From NCBI GenBank assembly GCA_015152465.1, contig SUTX01000003.1, positions 1-64,000 on the forward strand: a DNA stretch of 64,000 bases. Direction: 5' to 3'. This DNA is from Cyanobacteria bacterium SIG31 (GTDB lineage: Bacteria > Cyanobacteriota > Vampirovibrionia > Gastranaerophilales > Gastranaerophilaceae). Under the pieces are notes generated by a model. The model saw only the letters and a program-made list of their open reading frames with translations. It searched no databases and had not been told where the DNA came from. How positions within the stretch are numbered: position 1 is the stretch's first letter; every line of letters begins with the position of its first letter. A program made the position numbers and the translations under genes. Shown here one piece after another: positions 44,700-54,687 of the stretch.

Positions 44700-47294
44700 T
44701 TAGCTAAAACTAATTTCATCATCTTTGATATCTACTTTAATACAATCTCCATCAACAAATTTTTGAGCAAGAATTAGTTTTGAAAGAGGATTTTCTACGA
44801 GTTGTCTTATTACACGTTTTAATGGTCTTGCTCCGTAAATCGGATTAAACCCTCGTGTTGCAAGAAGCTCTTTAGCATCTTCTGTTATTTCAAGAGTCAT
44901 ATTATGTTCTTTTAAAAGAACCCTTAAATTTTCCATTTGGATATCAACAATTGCAGACAATTGTCCAAGTGTAAGTGCTTTAAAGAAAATAGTCTCATCA
45001 ACCCTATTTAAAAACTCAGGTTTAAACTTTTCTCTCATAACAGCGTTAACTTTTTCTTTTGTTTCATCAAAGTTTCCACCATTTAGAGATGCATTTAGAG
45101 ATTCTTCCAATATGATATCTGAACCAATATTACTAGTCATAATAATAACCGTATTTTTAAAATCTACAACTCTACCTTTTGAATCAGTCAATCTACCATC
45201 ATCAAAGATTTGTAGCATAATATTGAACACATCCGGATGTGCTTTTTCAATTTCATCAAAAAGTACAACTGAATATGGTTTTCGTCTTACTGCTTCAGTA
45301 AGTTGACCTCCTTCTTCATAACCTACATATCCCGGAGGTGCACCAACAAGACGTGATACGTTATGTTTTTCCATGTATTCAGACATGTCTATTCTTACAA
45401 TTGCATCCTCATCATTGAATAAAAACTCTGCTAAAGTTTTTGCTAATTCAGTCTTACCAACACCTGTTGGACCTAAGAAGATAAACGTTCCGATCGGTCG
45501 TTTAGGGTCTTTTAAACCAGAACGAGCACGACGTATTGCATCAGACACCGTATCTACCGCCTCTTCTTGGCCGATTAAGCGTTTATGAAGAACATCTTCC
45601 ATGCGTAAAAGCTTTTGCATTTCGGACTCAACAAGCTTATTTACAGGAATTCCCGTCCATTTGCTAACGATTTCAGCAATATCATCACCATCAATTTCTT
45701 CTTTAAGAAGTTGATTTTCTGATTTTTCTTTACCCTGTACAGCTTGAAGTTTTTTCTCAAGCTCCATAAGTTTTCCATATTTAAGTTCTGCTGCAAGCTG
45801 TAAATCAGTATTACGTTCAGCTTCTGCAATTTGGATTTTTATTTTATCAATTTGCTCTTTTATTCCAGCTTCACCCGAAATTGTATTTTTTTCTAATTCC
45901 CATTGAGTCTTTAATGTTGTAATTTTTTCATCAAGAGAATTGATTTCAGCTGTAAGTTTTTCAATTTTCGCCAAACATTCTGGTGAAGTTTCTTTTCTTA
46001 GAGCTTCTCGTTCCACTTCGAGTTGTATTTTCTGACGAAACATTGTATCGATTTCTTCTGGCATAGAATCAATTTCGATTCTTAATGCAGAAGCTGCTTC
46101 GTCAATCAAATCAATAGCTTTATCTGGTAAAAACCTATCTGTAATATACCTATCAGAAAGCTTAGCAGCTTGAATTAATGCGCTATCAAGTATACGAATC
46201 CCATGATGGACTTCGTATTTTTCTTTTAAACCACGAAGTATTGAAATAGTATCCTCAACACTTGGTTCATCAACCAAAACAGGTTGAAAACGTCTTTCTA
46301 ATGCTGGATCTTTTTCAATGTACTTGCGATACTCATTAATAGTTGTAGCACCAATTGTTCTTAATTCACCTCTGGCAAGCATTGGTTTAAGCAAATTCCC
46401 TGCGTCCATAGAACCCTCTGTTGAGCCTGCCCCAACAACTGTGTGAAGCTCATCGATAAACATAACTATTTCGCCGTTTGACTCTTGAACTTCCTTAAGT
46501 ACAGCTTTTAGTCTTTCTTCAAACTCACCCCGAAATTTCGCACCAGCAACTAACGCACCTAAATCAAGAGAAATTAAGGTTACATTTTTCAAGCTTTCTG
46601 GAACATCTCCACGAATAATTCTTTGTGCAAGTCCCTCAACAATAGCAGTTTTACCGACGCCTGGCTCCCCAATAAGAACAGGGTTGTTTTTTGTTCTTCT
46701 ATTTAGAACTTGGATTATTCGACGAACCTCTTCATCACGCCCAATAACAGGGTCTAATTTACCCTTTCTTGCACGTTCAGTTAAATCTGTAGAATATTTT
46801 TGTAGTGCTTTTAAATTTTCTTCTGCGTTTTTATTATCCACTTTTTTATTACCTCTAATTTTTTTCATTACATTTAAAACAGTATTAGAATTTACCCCTT
46901 GCAGTTTTAATAAATTTTGAATATTTACCCCTTCAAGCTTTGTCATAGCAAGAAGTATACATTCAATACCTACAAATTCATCTTTCAAACTTTCTGCTTC
47001 TTGGAATGCAATCTCAAATAAAGAATTTGTTTCTCTTGAAAGAAAAACTTGTTGAGAACTACTTGGCCCTGAAATTGTAGGAAAAGATTTTATCTTCGCA
47101 ACAACTTCGTTAATAAAATGTTGATTTAACAACTTAAGCTCTTGCAAATAGTCTTTTGCAATACCATTATCCTCAATCATAGCTAGGAGAATGTGTTCCG
47201 GTTGAACTTCTGTATTTTTGTAATAATCTTTTTTTGCATTTGCTGCAAAAATAATTTCTTGTGAATAGTTAGTAAACTTTTCAAAATTTATCAT
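44700..47294 (-). CDS. clpB: ATP-dependent chaperone ClpB
   Basis: ClpB is a hexameric disaggregase working with DnaK. It has the full domain set: N-domain (about 1-145), first AAA+ module with Walker [10 protein letters not shown], the coiled-coil middle domain (about 400-525), and second AAA+ module with GPTGVGKTE and [12 protein letters not shown]. The ClpP-binding loop of ClpA/ClpX is absent, supporting ClpB. I place the start at 47294 ([12 protein letters not shown]) after CGGAGCTTTAACT; a frame from 47336 adds 14 residues atypical of the family. It converges with the anti-sigma gene (1-bp gap). Confidence 0.96.
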   Translation of the reverse strand: MINFEKFTNYSQEIIFAANAKKDYYKNTEVQPEHILLAMIEDNGIAKDYLQELKLLNQHFINEVVAKIKSFPTISGPSSSQQVFLSRETNSLFEIAFQEAESLKDEFVGIECILLAMTKLEGVNIQNLLKLQGVNSNTVLNVMKKIRGNKKVDNKNAEENLKALQKYSTDLTERARKGKLDPVIGRDEEVRRIIQVLNRRTKNNPVLIGEPGVGKTAIVEGLAQRIIRGDVPESLKNVTLISLDLGALVAGAKFRGEFEERLKAVLKEVQESNGEIVMFIDELHTVVGAGSTEGSMDAGNLLKPMLARGELRTIGATTINEYRKYIEKDPALERRFQPVLVDEPSVEDTISILRGLKEKYEVHHGIRILDSALIQAAKLSDRYITDRFLPDKAIDLIDEAASALRIEIDSMPEEIDTMFRQKIQLEVEREALRKETSPECLAKIEKLTAEINSLDEKITTLKTQWELEKNTISGEAGIKEQIDKIKIQIAEAERNTDLQLAAELKYGKLMELEKKLQAVQGKEKSENQLLKEEIDGDDIAEIVSKWTGIPVNKLVESEMQKLLRMEDVLHKRLIGQEEAVDTVSDAIRRARSGLKDPKRPIGTFIFLGPTGVGKTELAKTLAEFLFNDEDAIVRIDMSEYMEKHNVSRLVGAPPGYVGYEEGGQLTEAVRRKPYSVVLFDEIEKAHPDVFNIMLQIFDDGRLTDSKGRVVDFKNTVIIMTSNIGSDIILEESLNASLNGGNFDETKEKVNAVMREKFKPEFLNRVDETIFFKALTLGQLSAIVDIQMENLRVLLKEHNMTLEITEDAKELLATRGFNPIYGARPLKRVIRQLVENPLSKLILAQKFVDGDCIKVDIKDDEISFS

Positions 47295-47427
47295 AGTTAA
47301 AGCTCCGTATATTATCATTTTAATGATATTTTTCAAAAGTCAACGTTTTTTTAATGTTTATTTAATAATTTACTTGTCATCGAATAAAATATTATATTTT
47401 ATTCAAGATATCTGTTTTTCTATTTAT

Positions 47428-47550
47428 GCCGTTATTAACGGCGTGCGTAGGCGGTTAATACCGCCGAAGCCAACAGCTTGAGCGTGTTTCTTTTTTCTTT
47501 TGGCACTTTTCTTTTTTCTTGCATTCAAGAATAAGAAAAAAGAAAAGTGC
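47428..47550. repeat. Cluster of strong inverted repeats
   Basis: Three consecutive hairpins: GCCGTTATTAACGGC (47428-47442), GGCGGTTAATACCGCC (47450-47465), and a perfect 18-bp stem GCACTTTTCTTTTTTCTT (47503-47520) with its complement at 47533-47550. They fill much of the 384-bp gap between clpB and the SLH gene. It looks like a dispersed repeat rather than a simple terminator, since the neighbouring SLH gene has its own terminator. Confidence 0.55.
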
Positions 47551-47616
47551 ATAATAAAAAATAATAATAAAATTTATAAAATACAAAAAGAGGTCTTGTT
47601 TTTTTGTTTTTATTAA

Positions 47617-47657
47617 CAAAAAAACAAGCCTCGCAAAAACTACTGCCGAGGCTTGTT
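47617..47657 (-). terminator. Intrinsic terminator of the SLH gene
   Basis: On the minus strand, stem AACAAGCCTCG/CGAGGCTTGTT is followed by a run of T. It lies 21 bp after the stop of the SLH-protein gene. Confidence 0.85.
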
Positions 47658-47678
47658 TTTACTGTAAACGATTCAAAA

Positions 47679-49628
47679 CTATTGACCGTTACAGCCGAAA
47701 GCAATTGTAACGTGTTCTTTCGGATTGATAGCTGAAATTTTGAAACCTTTTGCATCAACTAAGTAAGCAACTTCGTCTCCTGTTGTTTGGAATAAGCCCA
47801 TTGTACCTGATAGCGCTGTTCTAGTTAAATCAATTGGAGCTTTGATTGTATCTTTAACAACATCGTAAGCACTTCTTCCTGCTGCAGGGAACTGTCCTTG
47901 GAACACTTCGCCTAGTGCAATACCAGTACCTGTTGATACGTCTTCCACAGCATTACCAAGCGTAGTTAACATACCACCTGTTGTTCTACCAACAATACCA
48001 ACAATAGAACCTGCCCAAGTAAATGGAGCTGTTACTAACCTTGAAATAATATTAGGTGTATTTGACTTGTCTATTTGTGCGGTCAAAATTTGTCTTGGTA
48101 ATGTTGCCTTGCAACCACAATTTTCAATATCAGTAAACGCAAGTTTTAAAGCACCTTTTTGACAGCCAGATGGTCTGATTACTTCTACAACTTTGCCGTG
48201 TACATTAGAACCACAAGGGAATAATTTTCCATTAATTGTCACATCTTCAAGTGTTTTAGCTGCAAATTTTTGACCTACATGAGATGATTTTGCAGTAACT
48301 TGGTCTTTAAATTCAAGTTGTAATGTAGGAATTTTAACTAATTCATCTTCTTGAACAAAAGCTTTTTTATCAACAGGGCAAATTGGACAATCATTATTTG
48401 CTGTTACTGGGTTTTTATCAATGCCTGCACTTACCCTAATATTTTGTAACATAGATGCAATTTCTGCACGAGTAGCATCTTTGAATGGAGCAATCATTCT
48501 CGGATTAGGAGAATCATTCAAAGCTCCCTTATCTAATGCTGTTGCAATAGGAATTTGTGCCCATTCAGGAACAGTGTTTCCATCCGTGTATTTTGACAAT
48601 ATTTCTTGAGCTTTACATTTATCAACTTGAGGACAATTAATACCTTTTGATAATGCACATAATGCTTCAACCCTTGTTACATTATGATTTGGCATAAATG
48701 TACCATTCGGATATCCTTTCAATAAGTTTTGATGAACAGCAACTGTAATAGCAGAATTAGCCCAATGGTTCATAGGAACATCAGAGAAAAGTTTTTCAGG
48801 TGCAGAAGAATACATATCTTTATCAAAACCTTTTACAATCATCGTTGCAAATTCTGCTCTGGAAATGTTTTTAGATGGTTTAAACATTCTATCAGGATAG
48901 CCTACAACAACATCATTAGTTGCGAGTTTATCAATAGGACAAGATGCCCAGTAACCATTTGGAACATCTGGGAACATCTGCAATTGAGTAGGAGCAGCTG
49001 CACCTGTTAGATTAGCAAATGGAGATAAGTCAAATGGAACTAATGTTTTCTTAATTGCTTGAATAGAGTTATTTGTGCTCATTTGAATAGGACAACCCAT
49101 GCCATCCATTCTACTTTCATCCCTTAAAATAGAAACGCCATTATGGCTTCCCATATCATTCAAACAAGGAATATTAGATGCCGCACCTGTAATTTGACCA
49201 TCTTGTGCAATTGTTGTACCCATAACTTGTTGAGTTAACATTTTTTTATCATCCCTACATACGCCAAAACCTTCTGATGAATAAACTGAATCAGCTCTGG
49301 TACCAACATAATTGTTGTATCCATAAATTCCATTAGGATATGCATAAACTTGCTTCATGTTTTCTCTATCAAAACCACTTGTGTTTGGGCATAAAGCACA
49401 AGACGGAACAGGATCTGGATCACATTTAGGCATATCACAGCATGGTGTAGGTTTTGGATCACAAGGACAAGCGGCCCCTGTTACGGTCGGTAATTCATTG
49501 CAACCACAATTCGATTGAGTAACAATCGGGCGTTGGTCGCAAGGGCAAGCTGCCATTACCGTATTGAACGAACACGTTGCTATACCAACGGCAATTGCAG
49601 CTGCCACAGTAAGTTTTCTAATCGTCAT
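47679..49628 (-). CDS. Cysteine-rich SLH-domain surface protein
   Basis: A 649-residue exported protein. A signal peptide (1-26, ending FNTVMA) is followed by a Cys/Pro-rich segment (about 27-80) with ACPCDQRP, ACPCDPKPTPCCD and similar units. Three surface-layer-homology repeats follow (about 215-400, with FPDVPNGYWA, FSDVPMNHWA and a weaker third). The C-terminal part (about 430-649) has no known fold but includes glycine-rich segments. SLH domains in cyanobacteria-like envelopes tie the outer membrane to peptidoglycan, a likely role here. The start has a near-perfect AAGGAGGT ribosome site, suggesting high expression. Confidence 0.88.
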   Translation of the reverse strand: MTIRKLTVAAAIAVGIATCSFNTVMAACPCDQRPIVTQSNCGCNELPTVTGAACPCDPKPTPCCDMPKCDPDPVPSCALCPNTSGFDRENMKQVYAYPNGIYGYNNYVGTRADSVYSSEGFGVCRDDKKMLTQQVMGTTIAQDGQITGAASNIPCLNDMGSHNGVSILRDESRMDGMGCPIQMSTNNSIQAIKKTLVPFDLSPFANLTGAAAPTQLQMFPDVPNGYWASCPIDKLATNDVVVGYPDRMFKPSKNISRAEFATMIVKGFDKDMYSSAPEKLFSDVPMNHWANSAITVAVHQNLLKGYPNGTFMPNHNVTRVEALCALSKGINCPQVDKCKAQEILSKYTDGNTVPEWAQIPIATALDKGALNDSPNPRMIAPFKDATRAEIASMLQNIRVSAGIDKNPVTANNDCPICPVDKKAFVQEDELVKIPTLQLEFKDQVTAKSSHVGQKFAAKTLEDVTINGKLFPCGSNVHGKVVEVIRPSGCQKGALKLAFTDIENCGCKATLPRQILTAQIDKSNTPNIISRLVTAPFTWAGSIVGIVGRTTGGMLTTLGNAVEDVSTGTGIALGEVFQGQFPAAGRSAYDVVKDTIKAPIDLTRTALSGTMGLFQTTGDEVAYLVDAKGFKISAINPKEHVTIAFGCNGQ

Positions 49629-49876
49629 TTTAACCTCCTTATAGGTAACGTCTTTAGCTCTATTAGCTTGAGCTTTAGAGCTTTATTGTTTTCATTTACA
49701 CTAAATTATGGAGTTTTAAGAAATTAAAAACATTACCGAAAAAGTGAGTCCAGTTGGGGGAAAAGAAAATTTACCACAAGGTAAAACTCAAATAAAGATT
49801 ATGTAAAGGCTTATAAAAACTATGTTACACTTAGATTATAAACAGAATAGTGGTTAGTTTTATAGGAGAGGAAATT

Positions 49877-50995
49877 ATGATACCTATTTTAGATTCAAAA
49901 AGACAATACGCAACTATTGGAGCAGAAGTTGAAAAAGCTGTGTGTGAAGTTCTTCGTTCTGGCTCTTACATTCTAGGACCAAATTGCAAAGCTTTAGAAG
50001 CTGAACTTGCAAAGTATATCGGATGTAACTATACAGTTACTCTTAACTCAGGAACTGATGCTTTGCACTTAGCACTAAGAGCTCTTGATATAGGTGCTGG
50101 TGATGAAGTTATCACAACTGCATTCACATTTGTTGCTACAACAGAAGCAATCGGAATAGTTGGTGCACATCCTGTATTTGCTGATATTGATCCAGATACA
50201 TTCAACATTGACCCTGCTAAAATTGAAGCAGCAATCACCCCAAGAACAAAAGCTATTATCCCTGTTCACTTATATGGTCAACCTTGCGATATGGACGCAA
50301 TTATGGACATCGCTAAACGTCACAATTTATATGTAATTGAAGACTGTTGCCAAGCAATCGGTGCAAAATACAAAGGCAAAATGGTTGGTACATTCGGTGA
50401 TATTGGTTGCTTCAGCTTCTACCCAACTAAAAACTTAGGTGGCATGGGAGATGGCGGATTAATTTCTGTTAACTCTGAAAACCTTAAAAATAGAATTATT
50501 GCACTAAGAAACCATGGTGGTGCAGTTAGATACTATCACGACGAAATCGGTGTTAACTCAAGATTAGATGAAATCCAAGCGGCAATTTTGAGAATCAAAT
50601 TAAATTATATTGATGACTGGAATACTGCTAGACGTGACCACGCTAAAACATACAATGAATTATTCGCTGGATGCTCAGATATTATCACACCATCAGAATT
50701 AAGCGATACTTATTGTGTATACCACCAATATACAGTTAAAATTCCTAACAGAGATAATATTCACAAAATGCTACAAGAAGCTGGCATCGGAGCTATGTTG
50801 TACTACCCAGTACCTCTACACTTACAAAAAGTTCATGCTCATCTTGGATTCTCTAAAGGTATGTTACCTCATACTGAAAAGAATACTGAACTTGTTATTT
50901 CTCTACCAATGTTCCCTGAATTAACTTTAGAAGAACAAAAAACAGTTGCATCAACATTAATCGACTGCTTAGAGAAATCAAAAGCTTTAGCATAA
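49877..50995 (+). CDS. DegT/DnrJ/EryC1-family sugar aminotransferase
   Basis: A PLP-dependent aminotransferase acting on a keto group of a nucleotide sugar. The 372-residue protein shows LNSGTDALHLAL, DEVITTAFTFVATTEAI, VIEDCCQAIGA and the PLP-lysine motif FSFYPTKNLGGMGDGG. The overall pattern resembles WbpE (UDP-3-oxo-GlcNAcA aminotransferase) and related enzymes. It would fit downstream of a Gfo/Idh dehydrogenase such as the one at 4784, although they are not linked. The start ATG at 49877 has AGGAGAGG just upstream. A terminator follows the gene. Confidence 0.88.
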   Translation: MIPILDSKRQYATIGAEVEKAVCEVLRSGSYILGPNCKALEAELAKYIGCNYTVTLNSGTDALHLALRALDIGAGDEVITTAFTFVATTEAIGIVGAHPVFADIDPDTFNIDPAKIEAAITPRTKAIIPVHLYGQPCDMDAIMDIAKRHNLYVIEDCCQAIGAKYKGKMVGTFGDIGCFSFYPTKNLGGMGDGGLISVNSENLKNRIIALRNHGGAVRYYHDEIGVNSRLDEIQAAILRIKLNYIDDWNTARRDHAKTYNELFAGCSDIITPSELSDTYCVYHQYTVKIPNRDNIHKMLQEAGIGAMLYYPVPLHLQKVHAHLGFSKGMLPHTEKNTELVISLPMFPELTLEEQKTVASTLIDCLEKSKALA

Positions 50996-51007
50996 TGGAT
51001 TAAAAAT

Positions 51008-51048
51008 AAAAAGGAGCGGTTTTGCGAAATACAAAACCGCTCCTTTTT
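51008..51048. terminator. Intrinsic terminator after the aminotransferase
   Basis: Stem AAAAAGGAGCGGTTTTG with its complement CAAAACCGCTCCTTTTT around a CGAAATA loop, 13 bp after the stop. Confidence 0.9.
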
Positions 51049-51085
51049 AATAGCAAAATTTTTTTTTAGTTGTTTTGGTATTGCC

Positions 51086-52678
51086 ATGAGAACTAACTTT
51101 AAAACAAGTATAAAAACGTCTAATATATTAACCCCTGAGGTCCTGTTAAAAACTGTCCAAAAAAAGGGGTATTTCCCAAAGTATTCCCACAACATCGCAA
51201 ATGACAGTGTACTAAAGGAACTCTATTTTCTAGCAGACAAATATCGACAAACACTATCAATCATTGATAAGGCAAAATTAATTAAGCACGAAAGATATAT
51301 GCTTTATGAAGAACTTGAGCATCCAGAACTTACTCTTGCTAGAAATTACTCAGAAATACAAAAAATGAGGTTTACAAAAAAAGGTAAAAGAAATATTGTA
51401 GACGTCTTGAACTTATTTAACACTAACGCTCTTAGAAGAATTGAATCCTTAAAAAAACCTTTTAAAAGTAATGCTAGTATAGATAAATTCAATACAATAG
51501 AAAGAGTTTCTAACAAAATAAAACCAACAAATAAAGTAAATAAATCTACATTAGAGTCCTTAAAGGTAGTCTCCGATTGGCTTAAGGATTCTTTAACTAA
51601 AGATGCAAAAAATGACTTTAAAGAAGAAGTTAAAAAAATTAATTTTAATATTAGAACAAGAGAGCCTGCAATTTTACGAGAACTACTTATAGAAACAAGT
51701 TTAGATTCTGCAGAACAAGAAAAAGTTAAAATTTTAATAGAATCCATATTAAAAGATAAAAAAGCTTCTCCAGAAACTTATCATATTGCTATTTGGGCAG
51801 GTGGCAAATATAAAAATAATGAAATTTTTGAGAAATTAAAAGAAATAGCGTTAAATAAAGAAGAAAAAGATGTCCGGAAAAGAGAACTGGCCATCCATTC
51901 TACATCGATGTATGCAAGAGAAAAATTTAAAGATGTCGAGTCTATAATATTATCAATTGCTAAAGAAGATTCTGTTTTTGCACCATTAGGTAAAATTATT
52001 CACAACAAGTTAAATGGCACCCATTATAGTCAAAAGGATAGAGAGCTAAAAAATATGGACTATAACGAAAAACTCAGGTTTAAAAGATGGCGGGATCGTT
52101 TTGTTATTTCTGAAAAAGAACTAAGCCCAAGAGAAATTAATGCTATCGATAGAGGTCTCTACCCATTCAAAAATATATTAAAATTTTTTGTTAAAACAGT
52201 TGGCAAAAGTATTACACTCATGGGGATTGATTCATACACCAAATATGCCCCTGAACGAGCTGGGCTTAGAGGATTTTCTAATGGAATCAACAATAGCGGA
52301 GATTTTTACGATAGTATAATGGGAATACATACCAAAAATGGAACTTTTTTAGGAGACAAAATTGAACGTAAGTTGCAAGATAATATGATAACACACGAGT
52401 GCGCACACTTACTTCATGATTATCTTTTTCCAAATTTCAAACAAAAAATACAAACTCTTTATGAAAAAGCTTTAGTAGAAAATAAAGCAATAGATTATTA
52501 CGCCAAGAATAATGCTTTTGAATATTTTGCACAAGGTTTTGAGGCTTATACATCAATCTATAAACCACACAAATACATAATCGATGACGATGCGCTGAGT
52601 AACACTTTATATAAATTAATCCAAAAAGACCCTGATCTGTATGAATTTATTGATAAATTAGTCAAATATGGAACATAA
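51086..52678 (+). CDS. Putative zinc metallopeptidase with lethal-factor-like HExxH...E motif
   Basis: A 530-residue protein. The C-terminal region has a zincin signature HECAH (437-441), followed about 37 residues later by FEYFAQGFEAY (478-488). This is similar to the NxxEYFAxxF motif of anthrax lethal factor-like peptidases, where a glutamate is the third zinc ligand. The first 340 residues are helical, possibly HEAT-like, and rich in Lys and Glu. There is no signal peptide. A role in acting on foreign or host proteins is speculation. It stands alone between two terminated units. Confidence 0.7.
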   Translation: MRTNFKTSIKTSNILTPEVLLKTVQKKGYFPKYSHNIANDSVLKELYFLADKYRQTLSIIDKAKLIKHERYMLYEELEHPELTLARNYSEIQKMRFTKKGKRNIVDVLNLFNTNALRRIESLKKPFKSNASIDKFNTIERVSNKIKPTNKVNKSTLESLKVVSDWLKDSLTKDAKNDFKEEVKKINFNIRTREPAILRELLIETSLDSAEQEKVKILIESILKDKKASPETYHIAIWAGGKYKNNEIFEKLKEIALNKEEKDVRKRELAIHSTSMYAREKFKDVESIILSIAKEDSVFAPLGKIIHNKLNGTHYSQKDRELKNMDYNEKLRFKRWRDRFVISEKELSPREINAIDRGLYPFKNILKFFVKTVGKSITLMGIDSYTKYAPERAGLRGFSNGINNSGDFYDSIMGIHTKNGTFLGDKIERKLQDNMITHECAHLLHDYLFPNFKQKIQTLYEKALVENKAIDYYAKNNAFEYFAQGFEAYTSIYKPHKYIIDDDALSNTLYKLIQKDPDLYEFIDKLVKYGT

Positions 52679-52749
52679 ATACATTTACAAAACGTTACAA
52701 ATAGTGTATATTATTATAAGAAAGATTGTAAAAATAAGAGGAAGAGTAT

Positions 52750-53622
52750 ATGAACAATATTGTAATTTATTCATCAAAACCAATGCCTGAATTAGAAGCT
52801 GTGCTAATGGATATCGATGAAGCAGAAGTAAAAACAGTTAATATCGACCAAATGAAAGATTATGCAATGCACAATCCATCATTAATGTTGGTCGAAAATA
52901 TTGACGTAGCAAAAGATGCATTGATGACTAACAAATTTCCTTGCCCAATATTGTTCTTTGGCCCTGTTAGAAAAGATGTAACAGTAAGAGCAGAAGGATA
53001 CGATTTTATTACAGACCCTACTAAAACAGATGAGCTTCTTGTTCGTGCAAATGCTCTTCTTAGAATCAAGCTAATAAAAGATAAACTTGAAAGAGTCAGT
53101 ACTACAGATGACTTAACAGGTTTACATAACAGAAAATATCTACAAGAGCGTTTAGAAGAAGAAATTTCTCGTTCAAGACGCTATGGAACTAAGCTTTCTT
53201 GCATCTTGTTTGATATAGATTATTTTAAAGTTGTAAATGATATGTATGGTTACGAATGGGGCGATATTCTACTTAAAAACATTGCTAATAAATTAACCGC
53301 AATGGCTCGTAAGGAAGATATCGTAACACGCTATGGTGATGAAGAATATTTACTAGTACTTCCTAACACTTCAGAAGAAAATGCTTTCTTATTCGGAGAA
53401 AGATTTAGACGTGAAGTTGAAAAAATGGAATTCATCCCAGCTGGAGAAGAAGAAGCGCACAAAATCACAATTTCTGGCGGAATTTCAACTTATCCTTGTA
53501 TGCCAGACGTAGATGAAGATGCAAACACAGTAATAAGATATGCTGAGCACGCATTATACAATGCAAAACACAGAGGAAAGAATAAAATAGTTCAATTCTC
53601 TCAAATGAATTTGGAAATGTAA
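52750..53622 (+). CDS. Pseudo-receiver plus degenerate GGDEF protein
   Basis: A 290-residue soluble protein. Residues 1-120 follow a receiver-like alpha/beta pattern, but the phosphoacceptor aspartate region reads MLVENIDVAKD with no aspartate at the expected strand end. The C-terminal GGDEF domain (about 125-285) starts normally (TTDDLTGLHNRKYL), but its active site is GDEEY instead of GGDEF (in RYGDEEYLLVLP). The inhibitory RxxD site (RKED), five residues before, is intact. It may bind c-di-GMP as a receptor rather than make it. The ribosome site GAGGAAG precedes the ATG. Confidence 0.85.
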   Translation: MNNIVIYSSKPMPELEAVLMDIDEAEVKTVNIDQMKDYAMHNPSLMLVENIDVAKDALMTNKFPCPILFFGPVRKDVTVRAEGYDFITDPTKTDELLVRANALLRIKLIKDKLERVSTTDDLTGLHNRKYLQERLEEEISRSRRYGTKLSCILFDIDYFKVVNDMYGYEWGDILLKNIANKLTAMARKEDIVTRYGDEEYLLVLPNTSEENAFLFGERFRREVEKMEFIPAGEEEAHKITISGGISTYPCMPDVDEDANTVIRYAEHALYNAKHRGKNKIVQFSQMNLEM

Positions 53623-53624
53623 AA

Positions 53625-53655
53625 TAAAAAAGCTCCCAGATGGGAGCTTTTTTAT
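53625..53655. terminator. Intrinsic terminator after the GGDEF-like gene
   Basis: Stem AAAAAAGCTCCCA with TGGGAGCTTTTTT directly after the stop codon. Confidence 0.9.
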
Positions 53656-53700
53656 TTTGTATACACATGCTAATATAAATGCATAAACAAGGGGTTTTAA

Positions 53701-54687
53701 ATGATTTCAAAAACAAAAAATATTTTAGAGTGTTCTAGGATTTTCTCACTTCCAATGACAATATTATCATGGCTTATAATATTTACCTTTTCAGTAATTA
53801 ACTCCGGTAATATCGTTTATGGACTAATTGCCTTAGCAGGAATTTGTTTAGTGCATTTAGGGGCTAATGTAACAGATGACTATTTTGATTATAAATCTTT
53901 AATCAAAAGAGTTGATTTTAACAAGGAAGAATACTTAAAAAATTCACAAAAAACAAAATGCAGATACCTAATAAGTGGGCTTTTAAGTGAGAAACAAGTA
54001 CTAGGAACAATTTTTGTATATTATACGTTAGCTTTATGTTGCGGATTTTATTTATATTTAAAATGTGGTATTGGAGTTTTTTATTTTGCTTTTATTGGAG
54101 CAGTTATCTCCATTTCATATCCATTCATTTCCAGAATATGTTTATCTGAGATTGCTGTCGCCGTAGCTTATGGTCCAGCTCTTTTCGGCGGTGTCTATTA
54201 TGTAATGAATGGAATCTATTCTTGGGAAGTTTTTATGCTATCAATTCCAAGCATGCTAATGACTGTTATTCTATTGTACATTCACACAATAATGGATTAT
54301 GAGTTTGATTTAAATGAAGGCAAGAAAACTCTTGCAAATATTTTCAGCTCACAACTAGAATCTTTAATCGTGCTAAAAATTCTTCTAGTACTCGCCTATT
54401 CTTCACTAATCCTCTTATGTGTCTATGATATTTTAGATTGGCAAGTCTTTTTGGTATATATAACAATACCTTTGGGCGTAGATCTATATCGTTCAATGAA
54501 ACAATATGCATTCTATTCAGAAGGACTTCCTCCAAAAAAATGGTACCATTTTCCAATGGAAAACATTGAAAAATACAAAAAAAATAATGAAGCACCTTTT
54601 ATGATACGCATGCTACAGGCAAGGAACTTAATGATTTACTTTTCTTTAGTCTTGGTGGCTACAATTATCATATGCTTAGCTTTATAA
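53701..54687 (+). CDS. UbiA-superfamily prenyltransferase-like membrane protein
   Basis: A 328-residue protein with about eight membrane helices. The first Asp-rich motif is NVTDDYFDY, matching NxxxDxxxD, and the second is IMDYEFDLNEGKKTLA. Family members attach isoprenoid chains to aromatic or other acceptors, for example in menaquinone synthesis. The acceptor here is unknown; no menaquinone genes are near. The C-terminus has an extra segment (about 270-300) with KKWYHFPMEN. The stop overlaps the convergent thioesterase gene by 6 bp. Confidence 0.82.
   Translation: MISKTKNILECSRIFSLPMTILSWLIIFTFSVINSGNIVYGLIALAGICLVHLGANVTDDYFDYKSLIKRVDFNKEEYLKNSQKTKCRYLISGLLSEKQVLGTIFVYYTLALCCGFYLYLKCGIGVFYFAFIGAVISISYPFISRICLSEIAVAVAYGPALFGGVYYVMNGIYSWEVFMLSIPSMLMTVILLYIHTIMDYEFDLNEGKKTLANIFSSQLESLIVLKILLVLAYSSLILLCVYDILDWQVFLVYITIPLGVDLYRSMKQYAFYSEGLPPKKWYHFPMENIEKYKKNNEAPFMIRMLQARNLMIYFSLVLVATIIICLAL

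Noticed and set aside
47295..47336. Longer ClpB start at 47336
   Set aside because: ATG at 47294 has a CGGAG site and gives the normal family N-terminus.
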